Shown piece after piece: positions 1-5,112 of a stretch of 6,815 nt of DNA. The first letter of the stretch is position 1; each line of letters starts with the position of its first letter. The notes below the pieces were generated by a model. That model was not told where the DNA came from. It saw only the letters and a list, made by a program, of their open reading frames with translations, and did not search any database. A program made the position numbers and the translations under genes. Source of the stretch: Chloroflexota bacterium (lineage in GTDB: Bacteria > Chloroflexota > Ktedonobacteria > Ktedonobacterales > Ktedonobacteraceae); contig JAJZEJ010000357.1 of assembly GCA_021828635.1 (NCBI GenBank), positions 1 through 6,815 on the forward strand, written 5' to 3'.

Positions 1-1
1 A

Positions 2-1645
2 TTAGAACGTATCTGGCTGCATCCAGAGCAGGAGGCGGCGACCGATATCGCGTTGGTTAATGCCACTGTGCGCTGGCTACGTCTGCAATCCTTTCCTGTA
101 CGCGATGAGCAGGGCGAGATGCTGGGACGTGGCATTCTACTTGATGACATCACGCTGGAACGTTCCGCTGTTGAGGTGCGCAGCGAGACGTTGGCAATGG
201 CGGCCCATGAACTCAAGACACCCCTGGCAATCATCAAGGGTTGTGCCACCACGCTACTTGGGGGTGCGACCCGTTGGGATGCAGCGATGCAACGCGAGAT
301 GTTGCAGATGATCGATACGCAGTCCGACCGCCTCTATGACATCCTCAATACGTTGCTTGACGTGTGGCGATTGGACGCTGGTGCGCAAACCCTGCGTCTG
401 GCACAAATCTATCTGCCCGAAGTGTTGACGCAACTGGTTGAACGCTGGCGCAAAAATGAGCCGCGTCACCAATTTATCCTGCATTTTGTCAACGAGATGC
501 CGGTCGTGATTTGTGACGTGATGCGTATCGAGCAGGCACTGAACCACCTGCTGCGCAACGCTGTCACCTATGCCGCGCCCGGTTCACGAGTGCGTCTACA
601 GGCGGAGAGCGGCGATGGCGAGGTACGTATCAGCGTGAGTGACGAGGGTATCGGGATTGCCAGTGAGCATCTCGACCGCATCTTTGACCGCTTCTATCGC
701 GTCTCTTCGGGTGAGGAGCAGAAAGGCAGTGGCCTGGGACTGGCTTCGGTGCGTGCCACCGTTGAGGCGCATGGCGGACATATCTGGGCTGACTCTGCTG
801 GTCCCGGTCAGGGTGCGACCTTCTATTTCACGTTGCCCTATGCTCCCTCAATTGCGCCGACACGGAATGCTATGCTGCCGACCATGTCCACGCCTGTTAA
901 CACGCCATCTACGCCGCAGAGCAGTACACGTCCGCTCTCGCTCAAGCAGGATCGGCGTATGCGCGTCTTACTAGCTGAAAGTGATGCGCGTCTAACGCGC
1001 TATTTGCGGGCTAATCTGGAGGAGCAGCAGTATCGTGTGCAGGTGGTCAATCATGGCTTGCAATTTTTGCGCCAGCTTGACCTGGAAGAACCCGACATCG
1101 TCCTGCTTTCAACACGGCTGGCCGATATGAGTGGCGTGGAACTGTTGCAGCGTGTGCGCGACTTCTCGCCGTTACCGATTCTGATGCTCTGCGATGAGTG
1201 TGACGAGGATGAGCGCGTGCAATTGCTTGATTTTGGTTGCGATGATCTGATGATGAAACCGTTTGGCATGAAAGAATTGCTGGCTAGAGTTCGCGCTCTG
1301 TTGCGTCGTCAGTCTGCGCCGAACGAGCAAACTCCCGCCCAGAACCTCTTTACGACAGGTGATCTCACTATTGACTACGCCCAGCGCCTCGTCACTATGC
1401 AAGGTCGCGCGGTGAAACTGAGCCGTACCGAATATAAACTTTTGGCGGTATTGGCGCAAAATGCGGGCATGGTGGTGACGCACGAATTGCTGCTAGAGAA
1501 GGTGTGGGGGCCAGAATATCACCGCGATGTTGATTTCACCTGGGTCTACATCAGCCGTTTGCGCCACAAGATCGGTGAAGACTCGCGTAACCACAAATAT
1601 ATCCTGAGTGTGCAAGGCGTTGGCTATAAGCTGGCGAAGCTGTAA
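2..1645 (+). CDS. PAS-histidine kinase-receiver-OmpR winged-helix fusion protein (5' partial)
   Basis: This is a two-component system on one polypeptide. The frame is open to the left edge, so the true start lies outside; a TTG at 53 is not needed. Numbering from the codon at base 2, residues 1-55 are the end of a PAS domain (FPVRDEQGEMLG, then LDDITLER). HisKA follows with AAHELKTPL and phosphoacceptor His69 (codon 206-208). The ATPase domain has an N-box (NHLLRNA), DEGIGI near 214, FDRFYR, and GSGLGL near 242, so the kinase core looks intact. A Pro/Ser/Thr-rich linker (about 280-317) leads to a receiver-like domain (about 319-437). The last 100 residues are an OmpR/PhoB DNA-binding domain ending in YILSVQGVGYKL. 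The receiver is degenerate: the first acid is Glu326, the second is Ser327, the phosphoacceptor position is Ser370 (codon 1109-1111) and the switch Thr is Cys397, while Lys419 is kept. The protein probably senses a signal through PAS and controls transcription, but classical His-to-Asp transfer in cis looks impossible. Targets are unknown. Domain calls are firm; the mechanism is inferred. Confidence 0.93.
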   Translation, partial: LERIWLHPEQEAATDIALVNATVRWLRLQSFPVRDEQGEMLGRGILLDDITLERSAVEVRSETLAMAAHELKTPLAIIKGCATTLLGGATRWDAAMQREMLQMIDTQSDRLYDILNTLLDVWRLDAGAQTLRLAQIYLPEVLTQLVERWRKNEPRHQFILHFVNEMPVVICDVMRIEQALNHLLRNAVTYAAPGSRVRLQAESGDGEVRISVSDEGIGIASEHLDRIFDRFYRVSSGEEQKGSGLGLASVRATVEAHGGHIWADSAGPGQGATFYFTLPYAPSIAPTRNAMLPTMSTPVNTPSTPQSSTRPLSLKQDRRMRVLLAESDARLTRYLRANLEEQQYRVQVVNHGLQFLRQLDLEEPDIVLLSTRLADMSGVELLQRVRDFSPLPILMLCDECDEDERVQLLDFGCDDLMMKPFGMKELLARVRALLRRQSAPNEQTPAQNLFTTGDLTIDYAQRLVTMQGRAVKLSRTEYKLLAVLAQNAGMVVTHELLLEKVWGPEYHRDVDFTWVYISRLRHKIGEDSRNHKYILSVQGVGYKLAKL

Positions 1646-1666
1646 CATCAGCACCCTAGTGTGCCT

Positions 1667-1685
1667 ACCTGAGATTCATTCAGGT
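1667..1685 (+). terminator. weak hairpin after the kinase fusion gene
   Basis: ACCTGA at 1667-1672 and TCAGGT at 1680-1685 form a perfect 6-bp stem with a 7-base loop, 21 bases after the stop codon. The following GTTTGTAAGGAATTT is only loosely T-rich, so this is at best a leaky terminator or an RNA 3'-end structure. A TTGACC hexamer at 1699-1704 could be a -35 element for the next gene, but no convincing -10 box follows it. Confidence 0.25.
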
Positions 1686-1800
1686 GTTTGTAAGGAATTT
1701 GACCCTGCTATGCAATCTTTTGTTCATGTCTGGCGCATATGCTCTCTTATGAAAGTTAGCATGGCGCAAGTGTGTAAATCACGACAGGGAGAAACCATTT

Positions 1801-2418
1801 ATGGCGCAGGGAAAGCAACGTACTATCCTCTTAATCGAGGCTGATGCCTCGCTTCGCTGGTTGATTACACTTGGCCTTAAACAACAGGAGATGCGTGTTG
1901 TTGAGGCTTCTTCACCAGCAGCAATTTCCGCGCTTGATATAGCCTCTCCCGATTTGCTCATTATTGACATCGATAATGGTATTCATGCTGACTGGTCGCT
2001 GGTAGCGGAGGCGCGTCTCCATCCCCGCTTTGCTGAGACGCCGATTATTGTGTTGTCATGGGATGCCGTTCCTGTGCTGGTACCAGCCGCCGCGCCAATG
2101 GAGCAGGTGACATGGCTGAACAAGCCCTTTGATGCACGGGTTCTGCACGCTTCTATCGGTCAATTGCTCCGTGAGCGAGCCACGCAAGAGGCGGCCTTGA
2201 CGGCTAAAGCCGAGGAAGCACTGCTGGCTGCTTATTCTACGCATACCCCTCCTAGCATCTGGCCTGTTGTGACTGCGGCTGGTGTGTTGTTGGCCCTCAT
2301 CGGCATGATGGTGAGTATCTTATTAGTTGCCTCAGGTGTGATAATTATGCTTGTTGCCCTCCTCCTCTGGACGCTGGGAACGCCACAACCACAGCGACGC
2401 GCCCTCGCCATCCATTGA
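1801..2418 (+). CDS. Receiver-domain protein with C-terminal membrane anchor
   Basis: This is a 205-residue single-domain response regulator fixed to the membrane. Residues 8-123 form a CheY-like receiver. The probable phosphoacceptor is Asp56 in PDLLIIDID (codon 1966-1968), with Ser86 as the switch hydroxyl and Lys108 in NKPF. The acidic pocket is partly degenerate: Glu13 and Asp15 flank Ala14, where the second acid normally sits. A charged helical stretch (about 123-145) leads to about 40 uncharged hydrophobic residues (152-192). This is long enough for two membrane helices with a turn near ASG at 177-179, which would leave both ends in the cytoplasm. There is no DNA-binding or enzymatic output domain. 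The start is supported by AGGGAG at 1786-1791, nine bases before ATG. It lies 155 bases after the kinase fusion gene on the same strand, so it may take phosphate from that kinase or localise a partner at the membrane. The receiver and anchor are clear; the role is inferred. Confidence 0.85.
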   Translation: MAQGKQRTILLIEADASLRWLITLGLKQQEMRVVEASSPAAISALDIASPDLLIIDIDNGIHADWSLVAEARLHPRFAETPIIVLSWDAVPVLVPAAAPMEQVTWLNKPFDARVLHASIGQLLRERATQEAALTAKAEEALLAAYSTHTPPSIWPVVTAAGVLLALIGMMVSILLVASGVIIMLVALLLWTLGTPQPQRRALAIH

Positions 2419-2555
2419 TGTAGGAACCGATGTATCGCGTCCGTGGATGTGTATCTGCATTGTTGAGTCTCCTTTTTTGTTGTCTCTGCGTGTACCTATT
2501 GTCTGTTGCTAGTCGTGACAACATGATTGCTGGATAGATAGAGGAAGGAATAAGA

Positions 2556-3125
2556 ATGCAAAGCAACAAATTAGATGGTATGCGTGTGGCTATTATCGTC
2601 ACAGACGACTTTGAGCAAGCTGAGATGACTGAGCCGCGTAAAGCTCTAGATCAGGCTGGAGCGAAAACGGTATTGATCTCGCCGCAAAGCGGACAGGTGA
2701 CGGGTATGAACCATGATGTCAAGGCCGACAAATTTACTGTCGATATGAGTCTTGAGCAGGCCAACCCCAACGATTTCGATGCACTGATGCTGCCCGGCGG
2801 AGCGTTGAATGCCGATGCGTTGCGTATGCAGCCGAAAGCACGCGAGTTTGCTCAGCAATTTGATAAAGCAGGCAAGCCCATTGCCTTCATTTGTCACGCA
2901 CCCTGGTTGCTGGTATCGGCGGGTTGTGTGCGCGGACGTACTATGACCAGCTATTACACGATTCAGGACGATATGCGCAATGCTGGAGCCAATTGGGTTG
3001 ACCAGGAGATGGTACGAGACCGCAACTGGGTCAGTAGCCGCAGTCCGCAAGACCTGGGAGCTTTCAACCCCGCTATGATTGTACTGTTTGCCGAAAGCAA
3101 GCAGGGAGCGCGAACAGCCCGTTAG
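2556..3125 (+). CDS. PfpI/DJ-1 family protein (class I glutamine amidotransferase-like; YhbO-type)
   Basis: This 189-residue protein is full length for the PfpI/YhbO branch of the DJ-1 superfamily. Members have been described as intracellular peptidases, stress proteins or deglycases acting on glyoxal-modified molecules; which activity applies here cannot be told. Residues 9-16 form the first beta strand, followed by DDFEQAE, in which Glu20 aligns with the family's conserved active-site Glu. LMLPGG (77-82) is the usual glycine-rich turn. The nucleophile elbow is FICHAPWLL with Cys113 and His114; Ala replaces the Gly seen in the CHGP form of PfpI and E. coli YhbO. The C-terminal motifs NAGANWVDQE and NWVSSRSPQDL match the family well. 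There is no signal peptide, so it should be cytoplasmic. The strong GAGGAAGG at 2541-2548, seven bases before ATG, fixes the start. It sits 137 bases after the anchored receiver and before the AT-rich gap, probably as its own unit or the end of the upstream one. No functional link to the sugar transporter is visible. Confidence 0.93.
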   Translation: MQSNKLDGMRVAIIVTDDFEQAEMTEPRKALDQAGAKTVLISPQSGQVTGMNHDVKADKFTVDMSLEQANPNDFDALMLPGGALNADALRMQPKAREFAQQFDKAGKPIAFICHAPWLLVSAGCVRGRTMTSYYTIQDDMRNAGANWVDQEMVRDRNWVSSRSPQDLGAFNPAMIVLFAESKQGARTAR

Positions 3126-3126
3126 T

Positions 3127-3166
3127 CTATATATTATGCGAGCGGTAAATATATATAGTGATTTTT
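3127..3166 (+). terminator. possible AT-rich terminator after the PfpI gene
   Basis: CTATATAT at 3127-3134 pairs perfectly with ATATATAG at 3151-3158, and a T-run (TTTTT, 3162-3166) follows four bases later. It starts two bases after the PfpI stop codon, a good position for a terminator. The stem is almost all A-T, so it would be weak. A second overlapping pair, GGTAAAT 3144-3150 with ATTTACC 3181-3187, offers an alternative fold. Confidence 0.35.
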
Positions 3167-3188
3167 GAGTTACTGTATAGATTTACCA

Positions 3189-3216
3189 CTTGTATTTTAT
3201 CTCATTCATCTACAAT
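3189..3216 (+). promoter_or_regulatory. weak candidate promoter upstream of the operator palindrome
   Basis: TACAAT at 3211-3216 differs from the -10 consensus at one base. A poor -35 match (CTTGTA, 3189-3194) lies 16 bases upstream. A transcript from here would start near 3223, putting the GAAACGTTTC palindrome at about +15, a typical place for repression. The weak -35 match makes this tentative. Confidence 0.25.
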
Positions 3217-3237
3217 AACGCTCTTCTGATGAAGCTG

Positions 3238-3247
3238 GAAACGTTTC
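3238..3247. promoter_or_regulatory. LacI/GalR-family-like operator palindrome
   Basis: GAAACGTTTC is a perfect 10-bp palindrome with a central CG, and with flanking bases it reads TGGAAACGTTTCA. Known LacI/GalR-family operators, including catabolite-response sites, share this symmetric form with a central CpG, and such regulators commonly control sugar ABC transporter operons. It lies about 300 bases before the binding-protein gene. No LacI-type gene is in the window, so the cognate regulator is unknown. Confidence 0.55.
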
Positions 3248-3340
3248 ATATATCTTTTTAGCCGGTTGTCCTGTCATCCTTGAACCTGATATCGTTTATC
3301 CTCAAATTTTCTAACTCTACAAAATTGGGGCAAATTAGCC

Positions 3341-3368
3341 TAGCAAAATTGCAAAAATGATGTATAAT
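3341..3368 (+). promoter_or_regulatory. candidate promoter of the sugar transporter operon
   Basis: TATAAT at 3363-3368 matches the -10 consensus exactly and is preceded directly by TG. The best -35 candidate is TAGCAA (3341-3346) with a 16-base spacer, which is a weak match. Transcription would begin near 3375, giving a leader of about 170 bases before the binding-protein start. The direct repeat CAAAATTG at 3320-3327 and 3344-3351 flanks the -35 region and could be an activator site, but this is speculative. Confidence 0.5.
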
Positions 3369-3407
3369 TGCTTGTAGGTCAGCCAATCAGTTCTAGCTAG
3401 TCTGGCC

Positions 3408-3431
3408 TGGTTAGTTAACTTGGTTAGTTAA
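3408..3431 (+). repeat. tandem 11-base direct repeat in the operon leader
   Basis: TGGTTAGTTAA occurs at 3408-3418 and again at 3421-3431, with a period of 13 bases. The junction can also fold: TTAACT (3415-3420) pairs with AGTTAA (3426-3431) around a five-base loop. It lies just downstream of the predicted transcription start and 10 bases before a Shine-Dalgarno-like AGGAAGGAGG (3441-3450) that has no good start codon nearby. Confidence 0.6.
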
Positions 3432-3456
3432 TCTAGTTGTAGGAAGGAGGTTAGCC

Positions 3457-3498
3457 AGAGAGGTTGAAAAACTCTCTCTTTTGCACGTTGAAGTGCAA
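3457..3498 (+). promoter_or_regulatory. two leader hairpins, possible attenuator
   Basis: Hairpin one pairs AGAGAG (3457-3462) and TT (3464-3465) with AACTCTCT (3470-3477), with a bulged G and a GAAA loop. CTTTT (3478-3482) follows directly, as in a weak intrinsic terminator. Hairpin two pairs TTGCAC (3481-3486) with GTGCAA (3493-3498) around a six-base loop. The T-tract of the first overlaps the stem of the second, so the two could influence each other. The sequence shows the pairing; an attenuation role is inferred. Confidence 0.35.
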
Positions 3499-3522
3499 CA
3501 ACTTTGATGTTACCCTATTCGA

Positions 3523-3541
3523 GTCTGAAGGAGTACCAGAC
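3523..3541 (+). promoter_or_regulatory. Shine-Dalgarno in the loop of a small hairpin
   Basis: GTCTG (3523-3527) pairs with CAGAC (3537-3541), placing AAGGAG (3528-3533) in the nine-base loop. The only well-spaced start codon is ATG 3543-3545, nine bases after AAGGAG. That ATG is one base out of frame with the binding-protein coding region, so this site matters for deciding the gene's start. Confidence 0.55.
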
Positions 3542-3542
3542 A

Positions 3543-4869
3543 ATGGAGTATTTTTCCTCTACTGCCGTGGATACGCCGTTTCCTCACTATCGGGTTCGCA
3601 CTGCTTGTGATTGTTCCCCTTGCCGCTTGTGGAGGTAGCGCCACAAGTACAGGTAGCACTACCACGACCGGGCCGGTCAAATTGAGTTTCTGGTCCTGGG
3701 TTCCGGGCATTGATAAGTCGGTTGCTGCGTTCAACAAAAGCCATCCTAACATTCAAGTCACGCTGAGCAATGTAGGATCAGGCCCAACTGAATACGACAA
3801 GTTATTTACCGCCATCAAGGCCAAGAATGAGCCTGATCTTGCTCAGGTCGAGTTTCAGCTCTTGCCGACCTTTGAGACGACCGGCTCACTTGTCGATATG
3901 TCCAAATATGGCGCTGGTTCGGTGCAGAGTCAGTTTGTGCCGTGGACATGGAGCCAGGTGACATTGGGTAGTTCTATTTATGCCATCCCCCAGGATAGTG
4001 GCCCAATGGCTATGTACTACCGAACTGACATCTTCAAGAAGTATAATTTGCCCGTTCCCACGACCTGGGCGCAGTATGCATCGGATGCCGCCAAACTTCA
4101 TGCCGCCAACCCCAATGAATACATCACAGACTTCCCACCCAAAGAGGCTGGTTGGTTTGCCGGATTGATCTGGCAGGCAGGTGGTCAGCTCTCCAGTATC
4201 AATGGGCAATCCTGGCATGAGACGATTAATAGCCCGCAAGCGCAGCAGGTTGCTACTTACTGGCAGAGTATGCTCAGCAATAAGCTCGTCAAGACCGAGC
4301 CAGATTTTACCAATGGCTGGTATAACGACTTACAGACAGGAGCTGTTGCTACCTGGATATCGGCTGTCTGGGGTGCTGGCACCATTTCAGCCAATGCTCC
4401 AAAATCCTCTGGCAACTGGGCTGTCGCGCCTATTCCGCAGTGGCAGGCGGGTCAGACTGCCGATGGCAACTGGGGTGGCTCTACCACGGTCGCCTTCACG
4501 AATACCAAGTATCCCCAACAGGCCACCGAGTTCGCCACGTGGCTCAACACCAATTTGGGTAGTGTCAATGACATGATTCAGGGTGCTTCAATTTATCCAG
4601 CCAGCCAGGTTGCTGATAGTTCTTCATCTCTTTTGACTGGCACGCAAGCCTTTTATGGCAATCAGGCAGTCTTCGATGTCTTCAAGACTGCTTCTGCTCA
4701 AGTCAATGTCAACTTTCAGTGGGGGCCAACCATCAACCAGGTTTACACTGATATGGGAGACAATTTTGCCAATGTGGTGAATGGTCAAGGTACACTGAGT
4801 AGTGCGCTTGATCAGACGCAACAGCAAACCGTCACCTTCATGAAATCGCAAGGGTTCAGCGTCAACTAG
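3543..4869 (+). CDS. Carbohydrate ABC transporter substrate-binding lipoprotein, start region frameshifted
   Basis: This is a family 1 (MalE/UgpB-like) extracellular solute-binding protein that would capture a sugar or oligosaccharide outside the membrane and deliver it to the two permeases downstream. The frame ending at 4869 is open back to 3529. From 3574 it encodes a classic lipoprotein signal: RRF, a hydrophobic stretch, then the lipobox PLAAC with the lipidated Cys at 3628-3630. A Gly/Ser/Thr-rich tether follows, then KLSFWSWVPG, the typical first strand. Later motifs include YAIPQDSGPMAMYYRTDIFKK and a Trp-rich C-terminal lobe, consistent with sugar stacking. The mature protein is about 413 residues, normal for the family. 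No ATG, GTG or TTG lies in frame upstream of the signal peptide. GTG 3607 would remove most of it, and ATG 3543 with its good ribosome site is one base out of frame. The span given runs from that ATG and so is not a multiple of three. The cause may be a sequencing error in TTTTT (3551-3555), a real mutation, or frameshifting. Substrate unknown. Confidence 0.88.
3551..3555 (+). other. probable frameshift point in a five-T run
   Basis: From ATG 3543 the first codons read M E Y F, then the frame runs to a TAG at 3636-3638 without resembling a signal peptide. Removing one T from this run joins M E Y F to P L L P W I R R F L and a normal lipoprotein signal. Loss of the G at 3546 would give the equally plausible M S I F P L L. 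The exact base at fault cannot be fixed from one sequence. Confidence 0.55.
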
Positions 4870-4900
4870 CCCTACCGCTTTTTGTATCGTGTATGAGGAC

Positions 4901-4929
4901 AGGGGTGATCTCAGCAAGAGATCACCCCT
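4901..4929 (+). repeat. perfect 12-bp stem-loop after the binding-protein gene
   Basis: AGGGGTGATCTC (4901-4912) and GAGATCACCCCT (4918-4929) form a perfect 12-bp stem with the loop AGCAA, 31 bases after the stop codon. No T-run follows, so it is not a standard terminator. Its place between binding protein and first permease resembles the malE-malF REP elements of E. coli, which protect upstream mRNA. A similar role here is inference. Confidence 0.75.
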
Positions 4930-5069
4930 ACAATGACACAACACCGTCATTGCCCGCTTTCATTGTAGGAACATCTCAGTAGGGCGACCGCAAGGGATCG
5001 TTCCTATAATGACACGATGCTACATATGCCGATTTCTCTTTGTTGGGGTGATTGCGCGGTCGCCCTGCT
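4901..5069. repeat. cluster of REP-like palindromic repeats
   Basis: Repeat units are nested here. CCTACAATGACAC (4927-4939) recurs as CCTATAATGACAC (5003-5015), and each copy closes a hairpin. ATCTCAG occurs in both units (4908-4914 and 4973-4979). TCATTGTAGGAAC (4960-4972) pairs with GTTCCTATAATGA (5000-5012) through 13 bp with one G-T wobble. AGGGCGACCGC (4981-4991) is matched by its exact inverse GCGGTCGCCCT (5056-5066). GGGGTGAT occurs at 4902 and 5045. The layout suggests copies of a dispersed intergenic palindrome family inserted side by side; no open reading frame or transposase is present. Confidence 0.65.
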
Positions 5070-5112
5070 AAGATCAAGATCAGCCACATAAGTAAGAAAG
5101 GAAAATGAGCAT

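Larger units (their letters stand above)
3126..3542. other. AT-rich intergenic regulatory region
   Basis: This 417-base gap between the PfpI gene and the transporter operon is visibly richer in A and T than the flanking genes, and no coding frame on either strand is convincing. The left part holds AT-rich inverted repeats that may end the upstream transcript. The middle holds a LacI-like operator palindrome, and the right part holds a consensus -10 box and a structured leader of about 170 bases. The itemised elements are listed separately. I see no tRNA, recognised riboswitch or mobile element in it. Confidence 0.7.

Noticed and set aside
53..55. TTG as the start of the kinase fusion gene
   Set aside because: The frame is open to the window edge, and the residues before it continue a PAS domain, so the gene starts outside the window.
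2473..2478. Six-T run after the anchored receiver gene as a terminator
   Set aside because: No stable hairpin stands directly before it; CATCCA/TGGATG nearby has a 28-base loop and ends 24 bases upstream.
2646..3050. 134-residue minus-strand frame across the PfpI gene
   Set aside because: It is fully antisense to a clear family member and resembles no protein family.
3126..3542. Insertion sequence remnant or transferred segment because of AT-richness
   Set aside because: There are no terminal inverted repeats, target duplications or transposase fragments; promoter regions are commonly AT-rich.
3464..3610. 49-codon frame from TTG after the AGGAAGGAGG in the leader
   Set aside because: Spacing to the ribosome site is 13 bases, the start is TTG, the protein has no recognisable features, and it overlaps the binding-protein signal in another frame. 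A leader peptide is possible but unsupported.
4901..5069. CRISPR array
   Set aside because: The repeats are palindromic units of unequal length without regular spacers or a constant period.
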